64,000 nucleotides of DNA from Taudactylus pleione (GCA_031769625.1 JAUIMM010000519.1:7515501-7579500); one strand, 5' to 3'; positions 32,754-43,605 are shown, counted from the first letter of the stretch. The notes: generated by a model not told the origin, from the sequence alone. Program-made: numbers and translations.

Positions 32754-32910
32754 AACTAAACTGGGGTGCCTTGGCCCGGGGGCGGGGTATAGGAGGGGGA
32801 CCTAGTGCATCCTGGGAGGCTGAAAGCTTAACTCTTTGGTGCCCTGCGACTGACGTCACACCTATACCCCAAGGTATCCTGTGGATACCCTATGGACCCT
32901 GAAGTAGAAA
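32754..32910. repeat. Right terminal repeat of DIRS copy 1
   Basis: Inverse complement of 27199–27349. The last 44 bp (32867–32910) are also complementary to the ICR at 27563–27606. Confidence 0.92.
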
Positions 32911-32969
32911 TAGAACAACAAAATTAAAAGCTTGGGACTGCTAAAGTCCCCCTTGTTACAAATGGTGTG

Positions 32970-33114
32970 ACTGATCCTGTCCAGCACCAAACAAAAACAA
33001 AAAAAAACTGTCTGTGGCTAAGGGCGGGGTATATGTGGAGGAGGACCGGGGCATCCTGGAAGCTAAAGCTTAATTGTTTGGTGCCTGGATCCCCTATGGA
33101 CACTGAAGAAGAAA
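32970..33114 (-). repeat. Right terminal repeat of old DIRS D0
   Basis: 'gggcggggtatatgtggagg', 'gcatcctgga', 'gtttggtgcctgg' and 'cccctatggacactgaagaagaaa' correspond in order to the young right terminal repeat. The element ends at 33114. The sequence left of copy 1 (before 27160) is the D0 leader, so copy 1 split D0 at this point. Confidence 0.85.
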
Positions 33115-33777
33115 ATGATAAATTCCCTTTTTAAGGCGTTTGGGGCTTTGGCACACCCTCTATGTTTTAATCCCTGAGTAACTGAATACTGGGATTCTTT
33201 CAGGTTACCTAGGTTACTCTGCAAGCTTGTAGCCTTTATCAGGACAGAGCAGATTCCTAGATTGCTTCTGCTGTAGTGCAACAACAATTGGCAGGCAGAA
33301 GCAACACCAGTGCTGGTTCCGTGGAGGGAGAATACACCGCTTATAAAACACCAGTGTGACATTAACCCAAGGCCCATTTTACAGTACATCAGCTACAAAA
33401 CACTAGTTTCCACAGATATAAGGCAGAGTGTAATCAGTGGATTTTCTAGTCTACTATAACCCACATAGATTCATGTCAAACATCCTTCATCTCTTTAGGT
33501 CACAATCACTAGTATTTCATGGCTTGAGTGACACTAACTAAAACAAAATGAGAAATATCAGGTGTTATCAGGTGAAGCTACACACCTGTGTAATTAGATA
33601 TATCAGACTCCTTTACCAACCCATAAGCATAGTAGACCATATCTACACCATTGTAGAATATTTACTTGCAACAACAACTACAGATTTGTATATTATTATT
33701 TCCCTTTCCAGTGACGGCACGATAACGGGGTTTATTTTTACACACACAGTTAATGCTCCTGCTTAAAACACACTTAC
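33115..33777 (-). other. NCAPG intron, nothing recognised
   Basis: AT-rich sequence between the old DIRS terminus and the next NCAPG exon. No repeat ends or exon seen. Confidence 0.5.
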
Positions 33778-33888
33778 CAATGATTCAGTAATCTCATTCA
33801 ATGTTCCTCCCAGTCCCTTAGAAAGAGAAATATGCTTTAAGAGCTCATTGCACATAGTCAGACACTTCAGAAGAGTTTCAGGGTCATT
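33778..33888 (-). CDS. NCAPG: NCAPG coding exon 6 of 12 in window
   Basis: Minus-strand exon of 37 codons, phase 0 on both sides, with acceptor 'tatcatag' at 33889 and donor 'gtaagtgt' at 33777. It encodes NDPETLLKCLTMCNELLKH and GLGGTLNEITESL, matching human CAP-G (NDAETLQKCLILCYELLK…IIESL). It is separated from exon 7 by the 27-kb repeat-filled intron. Confidence 0.95.
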
Positions 33889-34275
33889 CTATGATAAACG
33901 AGACAAATAACATTTTATAAACAAAAAGAAGCGATGAAAGTACACTGGAGATCAATTACATGATATAAGAACCAACTGGATGCACAATGCAACAATGTAT
34001 CAATTGTTCAGTAAGTTGCTGGTGCTCCCTAAATTTAATAGGGCTGACATATAAAGAGGGGGGCAGAAAGAGAACTTTACCTAGGACGCAATTTGAAAGA
34101 ATGTGCAGAATAAAATGTAACTTATTAAATATAGTAAAATATAGAGCAACAAACAAAGAATATTTATTGTTTGACTATACATTTATTTTTCTAATTTAGA
34201 AATAAAACAGCCAAATGCAATATATCTGGCTGCTAAGTTAAAGAGGAGAAGTATAAATCAACTCCACAAAAATAA

Positions 34276-34491
34276 TGGGCCAAATGTAAAAGGGTGAGAG
34301 TTCAGCAGCAACCACTCAATGTAATAGAGTCCGAGAAAATACAAACGCGCATGTTTTTAGACTAATAAAACTCACGATTTAAACTCTAATCCAGATGTTT
34401 TCCCATTTTGAAGGTAAAATGTGAGAGTTTGCTGCTAAACTCACATTTTCTGAACTCTCACCCTAATACATTGGGCCCAATAAGTCTGTGC
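34276..34491. mobile_element. MITE-like element
   Basis: Ends 'tgggccaaatgtaaaagggtgagag' and 'ctctcaccctaatacattgggcc' are inverted repeats. The interior again shows paired 'ggtgagagttcagcag' and 'ctgaactctcacc' arms. About 216 bp. 'aataa'-like bases on both sides could be a target duplication. Confidence 0.7.
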
Positions 34492-34508
34492 AAAATGCAA
34501 AACAATAA

Positions 34509-34692
34509 GGGGTATATTTACTAAAGCGTGGGTTTTTAGAAGTGCAAATGTTGCCCATAACAACCACATTGATTCAATTTCTAGCTAGTATTTTTTTTAG
34601 AAGGTGCTAGATAAATGTTAACTAGAATCTGATTGGCTGCTATGGGCAACATCTCCACTTATAAAAACCCGCACTTTAGTAAATATACTCCT
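34509..34692. mobile_element. MITE-like element ('tttactaaagtgcgggttttt' family)
   Basis: 'ggggtatatttactaaagc' on the left pairs with 'tttagtaaatatactcct' on the right. Inner arms are 'atgttgcccata' and 'tatgggcaacatctcc'. The same arms form the foldback palindrome at 4322–4415. Confidence 0.75.
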
Positions 34693-34960
34693 AAAAAGGT
34701 CAGAAGTGAGGTATGGCACAATTTATACCTTAATCTTATCATTGGAATACCATTCAGATGTGATTTCACCATTGCATGCATGATCATATATTTTTTTCAT
34801 GTATAGGTTTATAAATATTATGCATATAACCATGGCACTTACAATGTGGGACTACACAAAAAGATTTTGTGAAAATATCTGAACTACAATCACCATATGT
34901 GTTAAACATCTCACACTTGCTTGTAACTATAATGACAGCATATAATTAGTTTCTACTGAT

Positions 34961-34995
<35 letters not shown>

Positions 34996-35498
34996 CACAC
35001 ACACATAACTCCATCTAAGGATCTGATAAGCTACAATGTCAAGGGGAGAAGAATAGGCGAGCCCAGTACTGTAGATGAGCCCCTGTTTCTGCTGTCTGTC
35101 CGTGTGCAGAGCAGTGAACGGCAGATGAGGGAGCAGAGAGGCAGAAACTGGCGCGGGTTAAAGAAAGTGACGATTCTGCTGTCCGTACTTGAGCTCGGTG
35201 AAGGCGCCGTGAGGTGTACAAACAAGTGCAGGGAGTCAGCTGTGCCTATGTTCTGATGAGGCTTCAGCAGAGGAAACAACATAGGTACCTGGTAGTGGTG
35301 AAGTCAAACGTCCAAAACTCAATGCTCTAAAAAGGTGCCAGCTAGTGGGTCTCACTTGCGCATAATGAGAACCCGGAAATGACCCTTGTTTTTACATGAG
35401 TGACTTGGTTGTATAACAGGCACTTGTATACATTAAGTTTACAGCAACACAAAAACAAGAAGGAAAAAACAAAGCAAAAAAAAAAACAGCATTCAAAC
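34693..35498 (-). other. NCAPG intron with (AT)n microsatellite
   Basis: Contains an (AT)n run at about 34966–34991 followed by ACAC repeats. A GC-richer stretch at 35035–35330 holds the hairpin 'cctatgtt…aacatagg' (35248–35286). No exon seen. Confidence 0.5.
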
Positions 35499-35678
35499 CT
35501 TTTCTATACGGATTTCTTTAAGTTCTGGCTCTTCTGCTTCTTTAATCAGTTGCGCTTTCAAGTTTTCTAGCTCTGCCACTTTTTCCTTTAATTCAGAGGC
35601 ACGGCTGAAGTCCTGAGCATTTATGGAATCTTCCAACTCCTGTTTGGCCTCAATGAGTTGCACTTTTACATCAGCAAT
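35499..35678 (-). CDS. NCAPG: NCAPG coding exon 5 of 12 in window (coiled-coil insertion)
   Basis: Minus-strand exon of 60 codons, phase 0 on both sides, with acceptor 'ttgctctag' at 35679 and donor 'gtttgaat' at 35498. It encodes IADVKVQLIEAKQELEDSI, AQDFSRASELKEKVAELE and KEIRIEK, aligning with the charged helical insertion of human CAP-G (IKVKLIEAKEALEN…QDFNRASELKEEIKALE…). Heptad-like leucine and charge spacing suggests a coiled coil between the two HEAT-repeat lobes. Confidence 0.96.
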
Positions 35679-36031
35679 CTAGAGCAAGGATCCAAGATAT
35701 TTACCATCAATCATTGCCCAAAAGGATCTGTCACCAGGGTGAGACTTTTTCTTTGCAGAGGAAAAATTATTTATCTGCTCATTGTTACCCAGGATATGAT
35801 CACAGTGTGCACACCCAGTCAAACAAGAAGCAAAAATGGAAAAACATACACCATCCAGAAAAAATAAAGCAGTGATAAACTTATGACAGTCATTCAAAAA
35901 TATACAAAAATGTACAGACACCTCTCCTCCCCACATCAGTGCTGAAGACATTCTACACCAGCAAGAAGTGGAGGAAGATGGTGTCCAAGAGTGGTGGTCA
36001 ACGTGCTGCCCAGTTAATATTCATACTAGGT
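35679..36031 (-). other. NCAPG intron, nothing recognised
   Basis: Intronic sequence up to the direct repeat at 36032. No exon or repeat end identified. Confidence 0.5.
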
Positions 36032-36044
36032 ATGCCTTCCTAGG

Positions 36045-37090
36045 TTGAGGACGAGGAGCACATCGATCCCGTATCTACCGCTCCAACCAAATGCAACGCA
36101 CGGGGAACGGTAAGATGGGTAAGTCTGCCGGCAGACACCTCCTTACACCGCCACAGCGGACTACAAAATCTACTTATAGACACTATTTGACTTTACCCAC
36201 CGGAGAGCGGAGCCAGTCCTATCAATCAACAAACGGAACCTGGCAGAACAGGAACCAGTGAACAGGTGAAGGTAAAGAACAAGCCCCTGCTACGATATTA
36301 AATGGCAATACATACTAGCAAGTAGTATACACAACACTAGCAGCCTGATAACCAGAGCTATTTTAAACGGGATCAGTTAGCCGACAAAGGCAGCTTATCA
36401 TAGCGTGGGTGAGTAAAACGCACTAAGCGTATCACCCTTCTCACTTTGAGGCTATACAGCCTATAAAGTACCCTTCTTACAGACAACAGACCATCAGTAT
36501 TGTTTCAGTCCCGGAACATACGGCACTAATTCTCTGGACTGTATGATCAATGCGATACTCATGTGGCATTTTAGGTTTACTGTGATATTTGTTGTGACGT
36601 TAATATTTATCTGTTTTGTATACTGGTATTAGGAGTCACCATCTTTGGTATCATTTTTATTTACATGAGGTAATATACATAATTGAGTCTATATCTATAC
36701 GACCTTGAGCTACTTCCCTTATTCCATTTAATTTTTATTTTCTAAAATACTTCTACCTCAAACGTTTACTTCATTTTATTGTTGTACAAAAAGATCCAAT
36801 AAAAAGATATAGATAATAGAAATTAACATTTCTTATATTTTCAATAAATAATTTCGATTTTGATAAACACTGGAATCTTGGAATATTATTTTATTTTCCT
36901 TACGCTTTGAGCTTACCCATTATCTTAGAATATTAATCAAATTATTATGCGAGCCTGAGTAGGTGCGTGCTGGGAATATTTCTCCTTTTAACACTTCCAT
37001 ATTCTGGGGTTTGTAGCAACAACCGAGCACTCAGCATATCCCTCTATATGTGACAGGACTATCGCAGCCTCTACAACCCTCTTTCAACTG
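36045..37090. mobile_element. Unidentified 1.05-kb insertion between 13-bp direct repeats
   Basis: 'atgccttcctagg' occurs at 36032–36044 and again at 37091–37103, which looks like a target-site duplication. The interior starts 'ttgaggacgagg' and ends 'ctttcaactg'. It is GC-balanced in the first 400 bp and AT-rich after, with an 'aataaaaagat' block near 36800. It has no long frame, no TIR and no terminal poly(A). Possibly a non-coding retroposon. Confidence 0.55.
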
Positions 37091-38145
37091 ATGCCTTCCT
37101 AGGGGACCTGTGTTCTTGCTTGACATGACCAAGTCACATTTTCAAGCGCACAGCTCCCTGCCATGAAACCTGCATGGTGACAAGGGTCAGTAGCAAATTT
37201 GTAGTGCCAGGCCCTCAGCCCTATCACAAGAGCAAGATGCTGTCGCCTGTGCAGCAAAACATGGCAGCTCTATTTTTCCCTCACCAAACCTTATCTTCTC
37301 ACCTAAATGTTGAGTCACTGTGGATGGAACCTTGCCCTTCTGCCCAGCTTCTCTCAGGTTTCCAAAATGGCCACCACGGCACCAGACGGGATATTCTGGG
37401 CTGCAGCTGAGAAATAGCTAATACCAGGTGCAGTGTAAAAGTAACAAAAGTTTGTTTGTACATGATGTGAAAAGGAGAGATATAATGGGGGGAGGCGTGG
37501 CCAGGACGAGCTAGTGATAGGAGGCTGAATCCATAGCTCCTAGGCCCAAAAATCTGTTACACGTATCCTGGATCATTTGCCTTGACCCCTACGCTCAACT
37601 TTTGTTGGCTACTTACCTCTCCACGTTCCGGGAGTTCCTCGGTCTGCCTATCTTCTTTGGCTGGAGAGATACAGGCGTTGACAGTCTCTCCTTCAGTAAC
37701 ACCTCGTTGCGGGCACCATCTTGGATCCGGCTCTGGCGTCTGATTCCAGCGCTGGTTACATCTGTCACCCGGTCTGTGTTTTGGAAAGCTGGATAGGTGG
37801 CAAATCCAGTCCCTGGCAAATTACAGCTCTGAGTTTTTTACAGTCCCGTAGCTCCCAATTCCAGCCGCCATTTGAAGCGCTGCTCTGTGTCGGTAACAGT
37901 CTCTGGGCTGGAGGTACAGCTATTGTTACATTTCTCCTATGCTCTCCAGGGTGGGAGTGTGATAGCTGGGTCTGCTGCTGTGGCTTAATCTCTGGATCCT
38001 CACTGCCTTATCATCCTGTCTGCTAGCCACTGAGACTTCCTATACTACACTTAGGGATCGTCCCCTGGAAGTTTTGTACTATTCTCATCTCCTGTTCTGA
38101 TATTTATATATTATCTCCTTCTGTGGTCATACATCTCTGATTAAT

Positions 38146-38604
38146 ATGGATCATCTCCTCGCTGCTACTGTTGAGTCCGAGAAGAGGCTTGCGGCTCGTC
38201 TGGCAATTTGTACGAGGTTTTGCCTTTTCCACGTTATGATTTACCGTATACTGAGACACGGTTCGCTGATATGGAGACATGCATTCCCATTATGGAGGGT
38301 GGCGATAATCCTGCTGATGCTAAGCCAACTGTCTTCAAGTTTTGGAGAATGATATATCCGATACCATTTGATGCCATTGCCGAGGTTGAGATTACATCCC
38401 AGGCCGTTGATTTCTCAGCTTATGGGCACTTCGAATCCGTGATGCCTCTCCAAAAAGCTCATATTTTTGCCTCATATGTTGTGCTGAAGATTCTGAATTC
38501 AACATTTCAGTATATGTACTTTTCTGTTTGTGTTTGGGTGGGATGGTCCAAAATTCCTTTTTTCTTTATTATTTTGCAAGAATCTGAGGCTTGGCCTGAT
38601 TAGT
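38146..38604 (+). pseudogene. Possible ORF remnant in L1-C
   Basis: Two overlapping plus-strand frames (38146–38352 and 38208–38603) lie where ORF1 would be expected, beginning MDHLLAATVESEKRLAARL. The second contains MEGGDNPADAKPTVFKF. I do not recognise either as an ORF1 domain, and neither has the RRNN signature. Treated as a remnant of uncertain origin. Confidence 0.35.
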
Positions 38605-38866
38605 GCTCTGCAGTCTAATATATTTGTCACACTTTTGATGCCTTTTCTGTAAGTTTTCATTTTTTTCCGCACTGATATACAAGTATATATTCTGATGTTT
38701 CAAATGTACCTTATTTTGGTTCACTGTGGGGAGGAATTACTTTTCTTGTTATGCCTGGGAGCCAGATTATTGCTGATGTAAGGTCACTTAAGTCTATTGC
38801 CCCTGTCAATTATCCTGTGCAAGATATGTATATATGTATGTGCGTATATGTATGTGACTGTATGTG

Positions 38867-38869
<3 letters not shown>

Positions 38870-38904
<35 letters not shown>

Positions 38905-38915
38905 TATATATATAT

Positions 38916-38946
<31 letters not shown>
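38870..38946. repeat. (TA)n microsatellite
   Basis: Nearly pure TA/GATA run inside L1-C. Confidence 0.95.
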
Positions 38947-38950
<4 letters not shown>

Positions 38951-39836
38951 TTATTTAGGCCGGGAGGTAGTAGGGGTTATATTTCTGATATATAAGTACT
39001 CATTATATCCTTGTCTTTGGTTTCCATTGCTGAGGGGGGAAGGGTTTTTGATTTAATTATTTTGGAGGCCTGTTGCGAGCCGGGGTTGGCCTCCACTAGC
39101 TTAAGGCCATTTAGTCTATTGCCCCTGTTTTATTTTATTTTGTAGGTTGGTTAAGGGGAATTGGGATCCAAGTATGCCTGGGTTGGGGTTAGGCCATACA
39201 GGGTGGAGGGTTATAGGATGGGTTGTTTTGGAGGGTTTTGATTTGTTTTAATTTATGGCAGATTATTATTAATATTTGTTAATTTTATTTAGTCATATTT
39301 TGCAATTATTATGTATCAGGCTTAAGATGTAAGGTACTTTTGTACTTGTATATGCCTCTAGTACTGGCTATTTATGTTTTATACTTGGTAAATGAGCCCA
39401 TATGGCGCCTATGGGCTCTTACTGTTTATTGATATAATATGTGGTACTCTTTATATCCTGATATATTGATTATTTGTCTTTACTTATGTTTATTGCCTGA
39501 TTATAGGTATTTTTATATATTGAATGTGGTACTCTGTCTGCCATTTATTATTTGTTGTTGGATGTTTTACTCTATGTTCTCTATTGGGAATAATGCCATT
39601 TAAGAAGGTGATACCGAATATTACTCTCTGAGTCAATATCTGTGCAAATTGTCATACACTTGAACAAAAATAGGCTTCATATGTTCGAGATTTAGCTCTT
39701 TATCGAGTCTGTAACAGGCATAATTTGTAATGGAGTCAATATATGTGTACTCGTTTTGTTTATGTTATTATAAAATCAATAAAAAATTGAATTAGGAGAG
39801 ATATAATGGACAGACACTGCAGCCAGGAACGGGTAT

Positions 39837-40095
39837 GCTGGGTACACACTTAATGAGGTGTACCCAGCACAATGTCATCCGCAGCAAGTCCCGGTATCGG
39901 CAAGTGCGCACACAATTGCCGATGCCGGCAGCATCGAAACGACAGCAGGGGGCCATTCTGCATTCAGGTCCGATGGGCGATGTCGCGGGAGCGCGCATAG
40001 TCAGCGACACAGCGGGTACACACTGCCTAATGTGGATGATGCGTCATGCGATCTGCCCAATCAGACGACATATCGTCTAATGTGTGCCCGGCTTT
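39837..40095. mobile_element. MITE-like element, 'gggtacacac' family
   Basis: 'tgctgggtacacact' at the left and 'tgtgtgcccggcttta' at the right are inverted. A second 'gcgggtacacactgcc' block lies inside at 40012. No coding capacity. Confidence 0.6.
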
Positions 40096-40333
40096 AGTGT
40101 CAGGCAGTAGTGCAAGGGTAACTTAAGCCCAGCACTAGGTAATATACAAAGCTGCAAATCACTGAGGACCAGGACATTTAGCTCTCAGTACCCCATAGGG
40201 AGGAAGGGGTTAAGTCCTGGTGCTTGGTGACAAAACTAGTGTATTTACAATGCAGGCTGAACAAACATATAAAAATGTGTTGTAAAGTATAAAAAATATG
40301 AGATATGGTAGGAACTTACCTTTGTTATCTCTA

Positions 40334-40486
40334 TTTCTACGAAGTCCATAGGGTTCCACAGGATACCTTGGGGTATAGGTGTGACGTCAGTCATCGGGCA
40401 CCATAGAGTTAAGCTTTCAGCCTCCCAGGATGCACTAGGGTCCCCCTCCTATACCCCGCCCCCGAGCCAAGGCACCTCAGTTAGTT
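40334..40486. repeat. Left terminal repeat of DIRS copy 2
   Basis: Inverse complement of about 45103–45259. The outer 40295–40363 is also complementary to 40632–40700. Confidence 0.9.
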
Positions 40487-40631
40487 ACCAAGCCATAGGC
40501 CGGAGGAGGAGAAGGAAGAGAGAGAAAAAAGATCTGGACACACACAAGAATCACATTCTCACCAGAGGGAGACGGAAAAACCGGTGACCAGAGTAAAGCC
40601 CATCTGCAGCACAGGTGCGACAGGGCGGGAG

Positions 40632-40743
40632 TCCTGTGGAACCCTATGGACTTCGTAGAAATAGAGATAACAAAGGTAAGTTCTTACCATATCTCATATT
40701 TTCTACTTCAGGGTCCATAGGGTATCCACAGGATACCTTGGGG
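40632..40743. repeat. Internal complementary region of DIRS copy 2
   Basis: Left part complementary to the element's left end, right part (about 40700–40743) complementary to its right end near 45216–45259. Same junction as in copies 1 and 3. Confidence 0.92.
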
Positions 40744-40763
40744 ATGTCCCAAAGCAGTATCCT

Positions 40764-41288
40764 TTAAGGGTGGGGACGCTCCTGTGCTGAAAGGAGAATC
40801 CGCCGCCCGAAGGAAGCATCCTGAGAGGCGAAGGTGTCAAACCTGTAATACCTCACGAAGGTATGGACAGAGGACCACGTAGCAGCCTTGCAGATCTGGA
40901 CTGCAGAGGCACCACGTCGAGCTGCCCACGAAGGACCCACAGACCTAGAGGAATGAGCCTTCACAGAAGGAGGAACCGGCAGGCCTTCATAAAGATAAGC
41001 TTCAGAAATTGCCATACGGATCCAAACTGCCAAAGTTTGCTTTGAAGCAGGCCAACCCTTTTTACGGAAGCCATAGAGGACAAACAAGGCGTCCGACTTC
41101 CTAAACTAAGAAGTGCGGTCAACATAAGTCCTTAAGGCCCGCACAACATCCAAAGAGGTCTCACCCACGGAAAGGCCAGGTGAGTTAAAGGCTGGAACAA
41201 CGATTTCCTCGTTAACATGAAACTGGGAAACTTTGGGAAGAAACTCAGGACGAGTGCATAGCACTGCCCTATTCCCATGAAAAATCAA
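40764..41288 (-). pseudogene. Tyrosine recombinase C-terminal part of DIRS copy 2
   Basis: Frames 41288–41106 and 41087–40764 cover the catalytic C-terminal half. The second contains KAHSSRSVGPSWAA (HxxR) and ICKAATWSSVHTFVRYY (nucleophilic Tyr). They are cut off from the N-terminal half by a stop at 41299 and by a TAG near 41105, where copy 3 reads an Arg/Lys-rich FRKSD segment. Confidence 0.88.
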
Positions 41289-41298
41289 GAAAGGGGGT

Positions 41299-43605
41299 CT
41301 ACAAGAGAGCCCCTAAATCAGAAACACGTCTGGCCGAAGCTATGGCCAGAAGGAAAACAGTCTTCGCGGTTAGCCATTTAAGATCCACTGAGCCCAGTGG
41401 TTCAAACGGCGGTCCCTGGAGAGCCCTCAGGACCACAGCCAAATCCCAAGGCACCACAGGTGGAACAAAGGGCGGCTGAATGCGGAGAACACCTTGCATA
41501 AAGGTGCGCACATCCGGGATTGTAGCAATCCTACGGTGAAACCAGACAGACAGGGCCGAAACCTGTACCTTCAAAGAAGCAAGGCGAAACCCATGATCTA
41601 GTCCCGCTTGTAGGAAGGCGAGTATCCTAGACAGAAGAAACTCCCGCGGTGCATAACCTCTCGGTCGACACCACTGGAAGAACGTATGCCACACGCGATG
41701 GTATATCCTCGCGGAAGACGGTTTCCGAGCTCGTAACATGGTACGCACTACAGAGCTGGAAAACCCCCTGGACCTCAGCATGGCTGTCTCAACAGCCACG
41801 CCGTCAAAGACAGCCGAGTCAGGTCCGGGTGAAGACAAGGGCCCTGTGACAGAAGGTCCGGTGGTAGCGGCAACCGCAGAGGACTGTCTACGGACAGACC
41901 CTGAAGGTCTGAGAACCAGTGCCGTCTGGGCCATGCGGGAGCTATCAACAGGAGCGTCCCTCCTTCCTGTTTGAATTTCCGGATTACCCGTGGAAGAAGT
42001 GAAATCGGAGGAAACAGGTATGCAAACCGGAACGTCCACCGGACGGACAGAGCATCCACCAGAGACGCCCCTTCGTCTCTTGTGCGAGACCCGTACACCG
42101 GCAACTTGTTGTTGTGCCGGGACGCCATGAGGTCGATCTCTGGAAGACCCCATCTGTCCACCAGCAGTTGAAAAACGTCCGGGTGCAGGGACCATTCCCC
42201 CGCATGAACGTCCTGGCGACTTAGAAAGTCCGCCTCCCAATTTAGCACTCCCGGGATGAAGACCGCTGATATGGCTGGAAGATTGCGCTCCGCCCATACC
42301 AGGATCCGAGAGATCTCTACGAGAGCCGCCCGGACTTCGGGTTCCTCCTTGCCTGTTTATGTAGGCCACGGTGGTAGCGTTGTCCGACTGGACCTGCACC
42401 GGACGACCCTGGAGAACCCGATGTGCCTGCTGGAGAGCATTGAAGACCGCACGGAGTTCCAAGATATTTATTGGAAGCTCCGCTTCTGTCGGCGTCCACC
42501 TGCCCTGGAACAAGTGTGGACCCGAAACTGCTCCCCAGCCCCGAAGACTGGCGTCCGTTGTCAACAGGACCCAATTTGGAACCCAGAACGGACGTCCCTT
42601 GCTGAGATGGGTCGTCTGTAACCACCAGGCAAGGGACAGGCGAACCTCCAGGGTGAGCACAATCGTCTGGGACTTCAAAGACTGAGGCAGCCCGTTCCAC
42701 TTGGACAGGATCAGGTGCTGCAGAGGTCTGGAGTGAAACTGGGCATATTCCACCATGTCGAACACCGACACCATGGAGCCCAGTAACCTCATCGCCGAGT
42801 GTAGAGACACCCGGCGGCTGTGCAGACAACTGCGCACCCTCGACAGTAAAGCGGAGATCTTTTCCTCCGTCACGAAGATCCTTTGCTGTCCAGAGTCCAA
42901 TAAGGCTCCGAGGTGCAGAATCCGCCGAGACGGGATTAGAGTGGACTTCTGCCAGTTTATTAACCAGCCGTGCCGTTGCAGTAGCGCAATGGTCAGGTCC
43001 AAGTGGCGTAGAAGGAGCTCTGGAGATCCTGCCACTAATAAAAGGTCGTACAAGTACGGCAACATGCGGACTCCCTGCAGCCGCAGAGAAGCCGCCATGA
43101 CCGCCATCACCTTGGTGAACACACGCGGTGCTGTCGCCAGGCCAAAAGGTAACGCCCGAAACTGGAAGTGGTCGCTGCGGATTGCAAACCTGAGGAACTG
43201 TTGATGGCACGAAAGAATAGGGACATGCAGGTAAGCGTCCTGTATGTCCAATGACACCATGTAGTCCCCAGGTTCCAGCGCCAGAATGATGGACCGTAGG
43301 GTCTCCATGCGAAACTTTGGAACCCGCAAAGACTTGTTGAGTGCTTTGAGGTTGACAATCGGACAATACGACCCATTGGGTTTCTGTACCAAAAAAAGAT
43401 TTGAATAGAAACCCTGGCCTCTCTGGGAGAATGGAACAGGCACTATAACTCCAGCCTGGAGCATAGTGTGCAATACCTTCCACGCCTCCTCTAAATGGTC
43501 CACTAACTGACCCGAAAGAGGAAAGACTGTGGCGTCACCCTTCACATCTTTAAAAAAGGCATACTTGGATTTAGCCGCTGAGGGAACTTCGTCCTCAATC
43601 ACCAA
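41299..43605 (-). pseudogene. Chance gag–pol–recombinase fusion frame in DIRS copy 2
   Basis: A 768-codon frame created by two mutations. The 964-bp deletion joins gag (…VDHLEEAWK) directly to the RT (VLHTMLQAG…). The RT is complete here: LNKSLRVPKF, VSLDIQDAYLHVP, FGLATAPRVF, then LPYLYDLLLV, where Tyr replaces the first catalytic Asp of the usual YLDD. RNase H follows (TTDASLRGWGAV). A change near 42333 after YINRQGGTRS then shifts reading into the overlapping recombinase frame, which stops at 41299 after ARRVSDLGALL. It is long and open but not a natural protein of the family. Confidence 0.85.

Larger units (their letters stand above)
27160..32910 (-). mobile_element. DIRS copy 1 (young DIRS-1-type retrotransposon, internally deleted)
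   Basis: 5.75 kb on the minus strand, in this order: right inverted terminal repeat (32754–32910), leader, gag (31819–30449), reverse transcriptase/RNase H (from about 30378), tyrosine recombinase (about 28650–27627), internal complementary region (27495–27606), left inverted terminal repeat (27199–27349) and a 40-nt outer extension (27160–27198). No target-site duplication, as expected for recombinase-mediated integration of a circular DNA. Relative to copies 2 and 3 it lacks 40 bp near 30105 and 151 bp near 28800. Confidence 0.95.
22788..33114 (-). mobile_element. D0: old RT-less DIRS element carrying nested insertions
   Basis: Right (5') terminal repeat at about 32970–33114 ends 'cactgaagaagaaa'. 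Its complement 'tttcttcttcagtgtc' is found at 22788–22803, where the internal complementary region should be. Between them lie a decayed gag (23440–25960) and the C-terminal part of a tyrosine recombinase (22802–23310). The reverse transcriptase and RNase H region is missing: the gag tail and recombinase remnants meet near 23325. Nested inside are an inverted-repeat element (24461–25321), a SINE-like repeat (25456–25799) and the young DIRS copy 27160–32910. Confidence 0.8.
37489..39793 (+). mobile_element. L1-C: internally deleted L1 derivative
   Basis: Flanked by 16-bp repeats 'aggagagatataatgg' at 37473–37488 and 39794–39809. The 5' end 'ggggaggcgtggccaggac' matches the L1 5' starts at 14576 and (reverse) 13540, and the 3' end is 'caataaaaaattg'. 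At 2.3 kb it is far too short for an L1. It has no endonuclease or reverse transcriptase motifs, so it must have moved with enzymes made elsewhere. A hairpin 'gagcccatatggcgcctatgggctc' sits at 39396–39420 and a (TA)n run at about 38870–38946. Confidence 0.85.

Noticed and set aside
27160..32910. Ngaro-type rather than DIRS-1-type element
   Set aside because: Ngaro elements have split direct repeats; here the ends are inverted and an internal complementary region is present.
35248..35286. Hammerhead-like string CTGATGAG…GAAAC on the plus strand
   Set aside because: The flanks 'cctatgtt' and 'aacatagg' pair directly with each other, leaving no stem III or cleavage site, and stem II is poor. 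It is a simple hairpin.
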